Source: Anaeramoeba flamelloides (Eukaryota > Metamonada > Anaeramoebidae). From it: 64,000 bases of DNA. Below are positions 31,661 through 43,200 of this stretch, piece after piece (the stretch's first letter is position 1; each line of letters opens with the position of its first letter). A program made the position numbers and the translations under genes. Under the pieces are notes generated by a model. The model was not told the DNA's origin, did no database searches, and saw nothing but the letters and a program-made list of their open reading frames with translations. The stretch is from positions 7,998,001 to 8,062,000 of the forward strand of contig JANTQA010000033.1 of NCBI GenBank assembly GCA_027625915.1. Reading direction: 5' to 3'.

Positions 31661-33409
31661 ATTTAATTTTTTAGCAATTAATCTACATTTTGCCACAAAT
31701 TTAAGAAATATATTTTGCAACCTTTGGAGTCTGAATATTGATAATTCAACCTTTAAATTTGTGGCCAAATGCAATTTTTTTCTGAAATTGTTGGGTTTTT
31801 TTTTAATACAAGGATCATTTTTAATTGATGAGATCAACAAATATTACTATTTGACCAATTGAATTTTTAGAGAAATTTGAACCATGTAGCACTAATTTGA
31901 TATACACCCAATAATAACACACTTTGATCTTAGGCTTCTCCTTGGCTGAAACTAATCCCTTAAGGAAAAAAGAAATAAAGTCGTTTCTTATTTTATTACA
32001 AAATGCTAAATTTCTTCAAATTTAAAATAAATTGTTTTCCTCAAGTAAAAAATCAATTTAATTTGGGTTATTCTAAGTTGTGGTTATTTTCAATTGAAAA
32101 AGGCATTTAACTTTTTTTTTCCCCAATGGTTGATATAAATTGTTTTCTTTTTCGATACCTATTAATAAATGGGAAAAATTTTTCACTTCATTTTCCATTC
32201 TCAATATCTTTCTTTACTAAATAAAGTTTTCAAAGAAATAGATCGTAATCAATTATCTATATTCAATTGCATGTTGTTTTTTTTTAGCAATTTATTTGTA
32301 TATTTATTGAGTGAACCGAATAACCCTTAATTCACTCAGATTTCATAATTGAAAAACAAGATAATGAACTGAAAATTTATCCCATTTAAATCTCAAATAC
32401 CAACCGCCATTCGGGAAAAAAAGAGATTTCGTTTTTTAATTGGAAAAATGACTGAAAACTCAAAGTAAAATAAAAAAAAAAATGATATACATATTTTAAA
32501 AAAAGTTTAAAATTATTTCAAAATTAAAAGAAATCGTTTTATTCTGATACCTATAACATTTTTAACCATTGTATAAAAATGAAGTTTACTTTATATAACA
32601 AACATAATTACAAGCGATTAAAAAAATAAATGAAAAAAAAAAAAAAAAATAAATAAATATGTTTTTTTTTCAAAGAATCAAACAAATTCTTTTTTAATCA
32701 ATTTTCGAGAAAGATTGGATATGCTACCCTAATAAAAAAAGTTTTTTATAACATGTTACAAACGTGTTGTAAAGGTGTTATAAACGTTTAAAATGCAATA
32801 AAATTTTATAATAACAACTTTTATAACATAAAAAATTGTTATAAAATGTGTTATAAAATTTGTAACATGTTATAAACCTGTTACAAGAATATTTTTTCAA
32901 TAAATATTGAAAAAATCATTATATAAAAGGAAATTTTGATATAAAAATGTTATATAGATGTTATAAAAAAAGTTTTTTATTAGGGTAATAAGGTGAGAAA
33001 AATTATAATCTTATTTTCCCCATTTCATCAAATGAAATCATTATCATCTTCTAAATAACAATAATTAAACAAATTAATAATACCAGAATTAATATTCAAC
33101 TGGATCGGTTCAAAAAACAAAAAATTCTAAAAAAAAGCCAAAAAATAATTGAAAAATTAATTTTCCCGTTTCTGTGATCTGTGAGCTTGGCCAAAAAAAA
33201 AATTTTTTTAGAATACTTTGATTGAGTAGTCGATCATTTTCCATTCGGAAAATTTATCTCAACCAAAATAAGAAAATAAATTACAAGATCTTTTTAATTT
33301 CTTTAAAATCATTTTAAAAAATATTTGATAAACAAATATTATGAATTTCAAAATAATTGTATCTGTATAAAATTGAAATAATATTATATTTTTATTTTTT
33401 TTTATTGTA
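31661..33409. other. Intergenic with one MITE
   Basis: No gene. It holds the CCCTAATAAAA MITE (32727-32985). The remainder is AT-rich, with a small hairpin near 32308-32340 (TTGAGTGAA…TTCACTCAG). A CTAATCCCTTAAGG motif at about 31951 faces a TTAAGGGATTAG at 30561, but the pair spans exons and LINE sequence, so I do not call an element. Confidence 0.5.
32727..32985. mobile_element. CCCTAATAAAA MITE, copy 1
   Basis: A 259-bp element starts CCCTAATAAAAAAAGTTTTT and ends in the inverse …TTTTTTATTAGGG, flanked by TA on both sides. The interior is built of variants of the TTATAACA/TGTTATAA motif, including GTTATAA and ACATGTTACAA blocks. No open frame. Confidence 0.85.
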
Positions 33410-33444
33410 ATTTAAGAGAGGAGTTTAGAATTCCTCTTATTTGC

Positions 33445-33700
33445 CATTAAGTTTTCCAGAGATTTCTTTTTATTCCGGCAATCTATAGATTTTCGAATCA
33501 AAAACAAAAAGTAAAAAATACCTAGCTAAAACACTGTTAGGTTTTTCCAGAATGCAAATGAATAGGGAAAAATTAAAGATTTTTCTCAATTCTTTTGAAT
33601 TCTGGAAAACCACCGTTAGCTTTTCTTGAGTTTTCTGTTTATTTGGAAAATCAATAATTTTTATAGATAAAACAGAAAACGCAAGAAAATCTAGGCACTT
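33445..33700. mobile_element. Hairpin insert at the LINE 3' site (copy D)
   Basis: 256 bp between TTATTTGC and CCCAAATTCC, at the same position as the inserts in LINE E and LINE F. It contains hairpins GGTTTTTCCAGAATGCAAATG with its inverse GAATTCTGGAAAACC, and TTTTCTTGAGTTTTCTGTTT with its inverse. It closes with AAAATCTAGGCACTT. Confidence 0.78.
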
Positions 33701-33898
33701 CCCAAATTCCCAAACTTGAATTTAGAACTTTTTTAAGATATTCAAACATAATTTTATTATCTACTAGAGCGAATAAAGATTTTGAATCTTGTTTATTAAT
33801 AATATTAAAAATATTATTATTATTTAAAATAATTGAAAAATTATTTTTTTTTAATTCAGAAATCCAGATCTTACGATTATTTTCATAAGCTGGGCAGT

Positions 33899-34073
33899 CG
33901 TTTGGTTTTCCGGAATTCAAAAGAATAGAGTAAAATCAAAGATTTTACGCAATTCTTTTGAATCCTGGAAAACCGCCGTTAGCTTTTTTTTTAATTTGAG
34001 GAATAGAAAGAAAATTTTTGAAATTTTCTTTCTATTTCTCAAATTAAAAAAAAGCTAGGCACTTGACGACACG
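33899..34073. mobile_element. Hairpin insert in LINE D coding region
   Basis: A ~175-bp insert interrupts LINE sequence that is continuous in LINE A (GGGCAGT|TCCAGAGAAAATG). Two side-by-side hairpins are present: TGGTTTTCCGGAATTCAAAA with its inverse, then CCGTTAGCTTTTTTTTTAAT with its inverse ending AAAGCTAGGCACTTG. A short ACGACACGA tail follows. Confidence 0.75.
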
Positions 34074-34202
34074 ATCACAGAGAAAATGATCCAAATCTTC
34101 AATGATATCTAAATCTTTATTTGTTTTTCACAATTGACAATATTATATTTTTATGATCAATTTAAATATTTCACTTATTCTTTAATTAATAATTAGAAAG
34201 TA

Positions 34203-34765
34203 ATGTCATGCCTTATTTTGACTGGGATACCAAAGAACATTGGCGGCGAACAAATCAAAAATTATTTAAAAAGTTGTAACATTTTAAATGAAAATCCTGT
34301 TTGTAAACTAATTTTTCTTTCAAGAAAGGAAAACCAATGGACAGCAGTTAAATGTAATACAATCGAACAATGTATCCAATTAAAAAAATGGATCAAGAAA
34401 AACCCATTAAAAATTAATAATAACATCATATCAACACCAGTTTTAATACCAAGATGCAGTTACGATGACATACGCACAATTGACACAGGCACAAAGTAAG
34501 TTTTAATAAATTATATTTTTTTATTTGTTCGTAGTTATTTTTTATAAAAATATTATAAAAATATTTGTTTTTGAAAAAAACCACTAGGTTTTTTTTTATT
34601 TTTATTTTTTTATTATTGAATAAGTGTAAATTACACTCTAAATGCACATTTACATACAATTTCATTAAAGGAAATTTAAGTGTAAAATCCAAGATTTCAC
34701 GATTATTCATGAGAAAAAGACACACCCAAATTTTTTTATCGTGAAGAAATAAAAACAAAAAAATG

Positions 34766-34798
<33 letters not shown>

Positions 34799-36580
34799 AT
34801 TTTAAAAAGGCTTTATAAGAAGCAATTGGTAAAAAAATCAAAATAAAAAAAACTAATGCTATCTTTAATTAAGGACTCCCGAAATCACAACCACAATACT
34901 TTTGGTTAATTTAATTTAATTTTATAATTGATCATGAATGTTAATTTGGGGATCGTTTTTTAATTATTGTAATTTATTTTTTTTTTTTTGATCTGATTTG
35001 CTTTAAACCTTTGGACATTTTTTGTCTTTGCCTTTTAGATTTTTTTTTCAAGTTACTCATACTTTAGTGTTTCAGTGTCTCAATATTAGCAAGTAATCAC
35101 TTGAACATTTTTCCTTTGTAACTCTTCTTCCCAATTTAAAGAAGATCTAGCTAGTGTAAAAAATCGGAAAAAAATAATATTTTACTTTGTTAAAAATAAT
35201 CGCATTATTGTAATTTTTCTCGAGCAAAAATATTAAAAAATATAGAGAAAAATAACAAATATATTAAGTGGTGTAGATCTGAAAAATATAGGAACATTTT
35301 TTCTAAAGTAAAAATATAAAAAAAAATATAAAAAATGAAAAAAGCCACAAAGTTAATTATTCTTTTTTATTTATTTTGATGGTAGCAAAATTTCTTTTCT
35401 TCAATGTATCATTGTTTTTTTTTTTTTTTTTAAATTCAAAGAATTTAGTAAATATTGAGATTTTACTCTATTCTTAAAAAATTTTAAAAATACAATATTG
35501 TTATTTTTTTTTTAATTATTATTTTTGAATAGGAAATAATTCGATTTTCTAATCAAAAAAATAACCAAATGAAAACTAATAATGCCTATTTTCACTTTAC
35601 AAGTATGTGGTAAAAGTAAAAGCTTTACCCGATTCGCTAAAATTACTTTCGGTAATCATTGTTTTAACCCGGTAAATTTGAATTATGAAAAACCCAACTA
35701 AATATTCTGAGGTTATTTCTTCAACGAATAACAACAACAACAATAACAACAAAACTAATGAAAATCAATTCTTTGAAAAAGATTAAAAAAATTAAAATTA
35801 AGCAGTAAATAAAATTAACAAAAATAAAAATGAAATAAAAAAAAAATATAACAGTAGTAATGTGATGTTAACATCAACTAATTAAAAGAAAAATCAAAAA
35901 AATTACTCAAACAACTTTACTTTCACCTTCCCCCTTTCACTTTTTATTAATCAATTAAAAATTATAGGAATAAAAAATCTTCAAAAACAGATGATGTGTA
36001 TTTATTTTTTCATATGACCGGAACAATAATGAGGTTTGTAATAAAGAAAAAGAATAATAAGAAATTAAGCGAAAATTATATCAAAGACATTTTAGGAATG
36101 GGCCATGTAAAATTAATAGATATTGGCGAAGGTTATTCAAATATTCAAGGCGAAGAAAGAATTTATTCTGTTATCGAATATGGATATCATCCAAGTAATT
36201 TAAAATTTTTTGAAATAAATATTCATACTTTATCATTAAATAAGTCTATAAAAGTAAAATTAGAAACAACTCTAAAAATCTCTAAGAATCCACAAAAGGA
36301 AACAATCAACAAACAAAAAAAGAAAGGCTCTCGATTTGATCAGGAAAAGGCAATTGTCAATATCCAACAAAAGCCACCCCTTGAAAATGTATTAATCAAC
36401 GCAATTTATAAATTAAATGAATTTACAACAAATCAAGAAAATTTTTATATTTTAATTGGTAATCAATTTTTAAAAAATACCGATCAACTGCCATTACAAA
36501 ACAGCAGATTTGATTGCTTTTTAATACCAAAAAGAAACATTATCGAAGAAAGTTTGTTAATTACCGATCAAAATAATTAA
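34203..36580 (+). CDS. RRM-like protein of unknown role (two exons)
   Basis: Exon 1 (34203-34495) and exon 2 (35968-36580) join in phase (906 nt, 301 residues) across a 1,472-nt intron with donor GTAAGT and acceptor AATTATAG. Exon 1 folds plausibly as an RNA-recognition motif: LILTGIP strand, helix GEQIKNYLKSC, KLIFLSRKENQWTAVKCNT strands, helix IEQCIQLKKWIKK, and a last strand ISTPVLIP. I do not see strict RNP1 aromatics, so RNA binding is only inferred. Exon 2 (DDVYLFFHMTGTIMRFVIKK; later GMGHVKLIDIGEGYSNIQGE) is not recognised. Exon 2 has no plausible start of its own, which supports splicing. An ATTAG acceptor-like site sits six bases before the ATG. The intron carries one copy of a direct repeat whose partner lies just downstream of the gene. 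Confidence 0.65.
34595..35215. repeat. ~600-bp repeat, copy 1 (inside RRM-gene intron)
   Basis: Begins with a LINE 3' tail in minus orientation (GTAAATTACACTCTAAATGC, as in LINE B at 48878). It continues with unique landmarks shared with 37305-37915: ACTAATGCTATCTTTAATTA, GATAATTGATCATGAATGTT-like, CTTCTTCCCAATxTAAAGAA. It includes a ~35-A run (34762-34796). Confidence 0.85.
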
Positions 36581-37304
36581 ATATTATCATAATTTTTATT
36601 AAAACTTTCTTATTTTCTTTGTTATTTTTCAAAAAAAAAAAAATAAATAAAAAAATAAAAATTGTACAAATTAACAAATATATATACATATTCTTATTTA
36701 TTACATACGGTGCTTACTTATGATTATTTTTTTAACTAAACTATAGCCTTTGTTTTTTTTTTTTCATTATTATTCGATTTATTAATAAAAAATATTCTCT
36801 TCTTCTTCTTCTTCTTCTTTTAATTCCTTTTTAGGATTGTATCAATATTAATTCTCTAAAATTAAATTAAATGGTGATTGTTGCCCGAATTTAAAAATAA
36901 AGTTGAATAACTAAATTTAAATTATTTTAGAATTTTAGATATTTAAAAAAAAAATTCTGATTAAAACAGAATAAATTTGTAAAAAATAATTATAAAAATA
37001 AAAATAGTTTTTTCTTTTCTTTTCTTATTCTTTTTTTTTTTTTATTAAAGAGAATAATTTTCTATTCGTCTTGTATCTTTAAATATAGTCTTTACAAGGC
37101 TACCATGTTTTTTTATATCAGATTTTGATACAGAGATAAAATCTAATTTAAAATTTTGTACACACCAAAATTCAATTTTTGAAAAAAAAAACCTTTGTAA
37201 TAAATTGAATCAGAAATAACAATTTTTTCATACAAAATTGGTCGAATAATATTGATAAAAATCAAGAATTTTGGGATGTTATTCTATTAAAAAATTTTAC
37301 TTTG
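36581..37304. other. Downstream flank of RRM-like gene
   Basis: AT-rich, with a CTT trinucleotide run (36795-36818). No gene recognised. Confidence 0.5.
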
Positions 37305-37915
37305 TTTATTTATTGATAGAAGAAGATTAAATTACACTCTAGATGTCCTTTTACTTAACTTTCCTTAAAGGTAATTTAAGTGTAAAATCCAAGATTTCAT
37401 GACTGTTCAAGGGAAAGACACCAAAAATTTTTTATGTTTAAAAAGCAAAAGTAAAAAAAATGAAAAAGAAAAAGGAAAAAAGAAAAAGAAAAAAAATTGA
37501 AATTTTAAAAAGTTTTATATAAGCAATTGGTTAAATATCAAAAAAAAAAAAAACTAATGCTATCTTTAATTAAGGACTCCTAATATCACAGCCATGATAC
37601 TTTTGGTTGATTTAAGAATTTGATAATTGATCATGAATGTTCAATTTTGGATCGTAGTTTAATTGTTGTAATTTCTTTTTTTTTTTTTTTTATCTGATTT
37701 GATAAACTAATGAGCATTTTTTGCCTTTGTTTTTTTGTTTTTATTTTCAAGTTACCATACTTTCGTCTTTCAGTGTCACAGTGTTAACAAGTAACCACTT
37801 GATCTTTTTCCTTTGTAATTCTTCTTCCCAATATAAAGAAGATTCAGCCAGGGTAAAATATGAAAAAAAATAATATTTTACTTTATGAAAAATAATTGTT
37901 TTGATTTTTATGTCA
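37305..37915. repeat. ~600-bp repeat, copy 2
   Basis: Direct-orientation partner of 34595-35215, beginning with the same LINE tail (AAATTACACTCTAGATGTCC) and ending near AATAATATTTTACTTTATG. The two copies bracket the second exon of the RRM-like gene, about 2.7 kb apart. Confidence 0.85.
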
Positions 37916-39690
37916 TTAAGAAAAAAAAAATGTTCAACACTATTTTTAATTAGAAATATGACTGAAAATGAAAAGTAAAATCAATAAAAAGAAGAAACCA
38001 ATTAAATTCAAATAATAACCCATTATATTATTTTCAATCAAACCAACAAATACAATTTAGATCTACTTACTTATCGAAATCTTAAGGGAGTAGCCACGGA
38101 CAAGAAAAATTTTTCACTTTTTTGCAATTTCTCAAGAGGATCAGAAAATAACTTTTTTTACTCTGGTTGTACCTCATTGATTTTTATTATTTAAAGTACT
38201 TCATTCATTAGATTTTTTAATTTTTTTTTTCAATGGTCTCAAAGAAATTGACACAATAGAATGTTGAGTTGAATTGCTTAAAATAGTGTTTTGAATGTTG
38301 AATAACTTATCTTTTATCCTTCTCTCAACATTCTATTGTGGCATTTAATTTTTTCATTTTTTATTTTTTCATCATTTTTGAGATTTTTTTAATCCTGACA
38401 AGATAAAGCAATTAGAAATATTTTTTTATTAGTGGCATTTGGTTAATGGATTTTGTTTAAAAAGAACAACAACATTACAATTGAAAGAATCATAAAAGGA
38501 AACTTAAATGGGACTTAAATAGCGAGAAGGATTCCAAAATTAGAATAATTAAGTCAAATTATTACTTATAAGGATTTTAAATCGTTGGGTTTAGTGGAAT
38601 TGGAGAAGTGAATATGATTATATGTTATCAAAGTTTAAACCAAAAAATAGCCATAAATTTTATTCAAAGAATCTGAAATTATCTTCTCTCCAAAAAAAAA
38701 ATTAAACCCCCGTTCCAAAAATTTGGAAACATCTAGAATCAAAAATAGGAAAACAAAAACTCAATTTATTATATTTTCCCAAACGTAATATAAAACCATA
38801 TTTAAATAACATATTATTAATGGTTTTTTAAGTAATCATTTTCATCCAAATATAAGAAAACAATATAAAATAAAAAATCAAAACAAGTCTATCCAAAATA
38901 AGGAAACGAGCTGAAATGAAAGAGTTTGAACAAAAAATATATTGGTAGATTTGTTAAAATTACACCAACAATGGTTGATCGATCAAATGATAAGATACCA
39001 TGCACCGGTTGTATGTGGATTTTTCAATTTTTGAAACTCAACACTAACATTCTATCAACCATCTATAAAAAATTTTCAGATCTAACTAAACAGATTAAGT
39101 AACTGAAAAATTGAAAATGAAAACAAAAACAAAAAAGACAAAAAATGAAATAGTTTGTTGAATTCAAATTAATTTCGAATTGGAGGTAAATTATGTTATT
39201 TTTATTTTTCCAACTGTTTAAAATGTGTCCAAATTAATGGATTTAAGTTTATTATAATAAAAAAATAATAATAAAAAAATACTATTTTATCAATATAATC
39301 TCAATTTTTTTTTATTGTTGACCATTACTAAAAAAAAAATATCAAATAATTTTTTTAAAAAAATTTTTAGAGAATCTACAATCACACGCCACTAAAATAA
39401 AAGGTTCTTATCTCATCTCTCTCAAAATTTTATTATGTCTTATGGTGTAGCTACTCCCTTAAGAATGGTTTTGGAAATCTCAAAAATAGTCAATTTTTTG
39501 AACAAATTTTTAATAATTGATCAGTCAAAGAAAAATCCATACCAAAAGATAGTATTTAAAAAAACTGTTATTGTGTTTAATCCACCTTTTTATCTTTATT
39601 TTGTTTCTTTTATTAATTGACCTTACTTTGAATATTCATTCATGTTTCCAATTAAAAAGTGCGGTGAACTTTTTTTGACTGTTTCACCAC
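37905..39690. mobile_element. TAA-type MITE split by a CTTAAGGG element
   Basis: The outer element has worn family ends: TGTTCAACACTATTTTTAATTA at left and the inverse …AATTAAAAAGTGCGGTGAAC at right. Its interior matches the 59541-59972 relative up to ATCGAAAT, where a 1.38-kb element (38081-39463) is inserted. It then resumes at GGTTTTGGAAATCTC. The outer core without the insert is about 400 bp. Confidence 0.7.
38081..39463. mobile_element. CTTAAGGG-TIR element, copy 3, nested
   Basis: 1,383 bp with ends CTTAAGGGAGTAGC and the inverse GCTACTCCCTTAAG, flanked by AAT on both sides. It contains a short hairpin (ACAATAGAATGTTGAG with its inverse, ~38256-38341). From ~38705 it contains a copy of the TTCCAAAAATTTGGAAACAT repeat, suggesting a third nesting level. 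No open frame. Confidence 0.75.
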
Positions 39691-40253
39691 CCAAACACTT
39701 AAGTTGACATGCTTTAAAATCTAGAAATAACTATTTTTTTGCAAAATTATAGTTGTTTTTTTTTGAATTCAAAAATAAGAAAAAAATAGTTAGTAATAAT
39801 TATCACAATACAAACAGAATGTGTTGGGACAATTTATTTCCAAATCTTACTTATAAAAAAAACAGACTTTTATTTCGAAATATTTATTATTAAACAAACT
39901 ATATTTTTTCACAAATATTTGTTCATATTAAGAATTTTTTTCTAAAAACGAAAATTATTGTTTTTGTAATCCAAATTAAAAAAAGAAATTTAATTTGAAG
40001 AAAAAATAAAAGTATCTTTCAGACGATGAAAAAAATTCAAAATATTTTATTAAACAAAAAATTTTCATTATTTTTATTTGTTTTTTTTTTTTTTTTTGAA
40101 TTTTAATATTTATAATTATTAAATGATAATTCATATGATAATCTAAAAAATTATAATTTATAATTATTTCAAATTCTATAATAAATCATTTTATTATATA
40201 TATATATATATATATATATTGATGCCTAATTATAATAATTAAATAAATAAAAA
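39691..40253. other. 3' flank of ankyrin-BTB gene
   Basis: AT-rich, with an (AT)n microsatellite at 40196-40220. No gene. Confidence 0.5.
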
Positions 40254-43200
40254 TTATATTTGTAAATCTCGAACATCAATCCATTCTTCTTCATTAAGTT
40301 TAGGCAGATTTTTAATTTCTTTTTCCTTATTTCTTATTTCAAGGTTTCTTTGTTTTAATAATTGAATTCGTGTTTCAATTTTCGAATAATTTGATATTTG
40401 GTATAATTTGAAAGCAACTAAAAGTTCGTCAAGATAATCGTCTTTAATTATTTCATTTAATTGATTGGTATATAAAAATTTAATTAATAATTTGATTGAT
40501 TCTGGAGAAAATTTTACTTTCATTTGATTAGAATTGAAATTTTTATTCTCTTCATCATCATCATCATTGCGATGCTTATTCTTCTTATTCTTCTTTTTGT
40601 TTTTGTTCTTGTGTTTGTTCTTATTTTTATTTTGGATTAATGAAAACTTTTTTCGAAAAAAAGGTGATCTGACTTGTAATATAAATTTGTGAACGTTAAT
40701 TGAAGCATTGTTTGCAAGAATAACAAAATCTTTGGATTTCTCGTCTCTATATAGTCTTAGTAAATCATTCTCAATAGTTTTATCAATTATTTTATTAATT
40801 TTAAATTTTTTGGCAAATTTTCTAATTATTTTTTTATTTTCAATTTCGCCAGTATAAGCCCAGGTAATTAGAATACTTAATTGGCTTTTAGGAATTTTTT
40901 TTAAAAAATTAATGAGACTATCATTAGTCTTTTTATTAGTTCTTCTTTGAATCCAGACTTTATGAATTTTAATACCATGTATTTGCAAATCCGAGAATTG
41001 GCCATTTTCAAAAAATAGTTGTAAATTGTTAACCAAAATTTTGTGGTTTTCAATTAATTGAGAGATTTTTAAAGTTTTGGAATTTGCAATGACACTTTTA
41101 TTATTGATTTCATATTTCGAATTTCTCTTTAATAGTTCTTTAACGATTTCTAAATGCCCAAATTTTGCTGCAATTAATAATGGGAAATTGCCTAAATTAT
41201 CGCAAAGATTTATTTTGGCATGGAAAAACAATAACAGTTTTGCTATTTCCAAATCCCCATTAAAGGATGCAATTAATAAAGGGAAATTGCCTCTTTTATC
41301 TTTGGTATCGATCCCTTCATTCTTTGATCGTTGCAATAATTCAGAAACGATTTTGATATCCCTTTTCACACATGCAATCAATAATGGCGTTATTCCCTGT
41401 GCATCTGAGGCCATTTGATCGATGTCCTTGCAAGATAGCAAATACCTTACTACCTTTAAGTTCATTTTTTCGCAAGCTAAGTAAAGCGGAGTCTTTCCGG
41501 TCTGAGTTTGGGAATTTAAATTGGCACCATTTTCGACTAATAAAGTTACAATGCTTAAAAACCCTCTGCTTGCAGCAATCGAGAGCGGGGTGATTTTTTG
41601 AACGCCAGAGGCAATATTTATATTGGCTCCATTTTTTACTAGATATTCCACAATTTTGAAAGATCCCTTTTGGCATGCATAAAAGATTGGTGGTAAGTCA
41701 ATTTTAGAATTATCGCCATTGATATTAAATCCATTTTGGATTAACAATTCTAAAAATTTTAGATTTTCATGGTCTAAAATAGTTAGAAAGCAATTGTTTC
41801 CCTGGGTACTTTGGACATGGATGTCTGCACCTTTATTAATTAAATATTCCGCTATTGGATAAAACGCCTCTTGGAAGGCGATCAATAAAGCAGATTTATT
41901 ATTTCCTGCTAAATGATTAATATTGGCACCCTTTTTGATCAAATATTTGACAACATTTAAATGGTTATTTAACGAAGCAATTAATAGTGGAGATGCGCCT
42001 GAAAAATTACATGAATTTGCCTTCGCACCTTTTGAAATTAAAAATTTGACAGTTTTTAAATTTCCGGTTTGACACGCATAATATAATGGCGAACTATCTT
42101 CGTTATCGCTCTGATTGACATTAGCGCCGCTGTTCACCAATTCCTTTGTGGTTTCCAAAGATCCGCTTATAGATGCAGAATTTAATGGGAAAAATCCCCA
42201 ATCATTTTTTTCAATTTTGGCTCCGTTTTTTAATAAAAATTTTACTATTTCTGGAAATCCCCGTTGTGATGCTAAAAGTAATGGAGTCATCCCATATATG
42301 TTCATTAAATTCACTTTGGCTCCTACTTTGACTAAATATTTGACAATTTTGATATGTCCTTTTTTGGCACTTCCCATTAATGCAGTTGTTTGCTATTATT
42401 ATTTTAATTTTTATTTCGTTTTTTTTTTAATTTAGTTTTTTTTTTTAAATTTAGTTTTTTTTTTAAATTTAGTTTTTTTTTTTTATTTGAGAGTTTGTTT
42501 TTAATAATTTTTGAAATATTTTTAAAAAAAAATTAATTTTTTAAATTGGAGAAAAAGTTTTCTTTTAAAAATGTATTTGATTTTTTTTTCATAAAATAGA
42601 TATGAAAATTTAAATATTAACAAATATTTTTACTGCCGTTTTAAAAAAGTGATTACTAAATTTTTATAAATCCTTTATTAAACGGTTTTATGTACTCTTT
42701 TAAATAATTTGAGGTACATTTTTTTTAAAAACTTTTAGTACTAAATTTTTTAAATTAGCTGGATGTCAAAATCTCATTAAATTGTCAAAAAAAAATCCTC
42801 TAAAAATATTTTATTCATTGGTAGATTAGAAAATATATTAAAACATCAATGATTAATTCTAATTGGCAAAATTATTAATTTTTACAATTGGTCAAATTTC
42901 AAAATTGCTCATAGTTTAAATTTTTCAAAAATAGTCTATTATTACATTTAGTGGTTATTAGTTTTTAAAAACTATTTTTCAGGAAGGATAATGGTAAGTT
43001 AGGTGATTTAGGCTAGGTTTGGATGGTTTGGGAGGTATTTTAGGGGAATTTTGGCTAGGATTGTAATAATAATAAAATAATAATGAATGCAGGAAACGAA
43101 TATGTACAACCTGTGTAAAGAGGTCAAAAAATTTGTCACTGAAACTTGGTGGAAAAAATTTGTTTATAATAAAATTTTAAAAGTATTTAGTATGAATGAT

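Larger units (their letters stand above)
33410..34140 (-). mobile_element. LINE D 3'-end fragment with two hairpin inserts
   Basis: A minus-strand LINE fragment has the same end as LINE A (GGAGTTTAGAATTCCTC) and part of the C-terminal coding region (CPAYENNRKIWISELKKNNF). It is broken by hairpin inserts at 33445-33700 and about 33899-34073. Without them it would be roughly 300 bp, so it is a strongly 5'-truncated copy. Confidence 0.8.

Noticed and set aside
30561-31964. TTAAGGGATTAG…CTAATCCCTTAA as a CTTAAGGG-family element
   Set aside because: The span would cut through an intron-exon structure and a LINE fragment, and matching stops after ~13 bp; likely chance.
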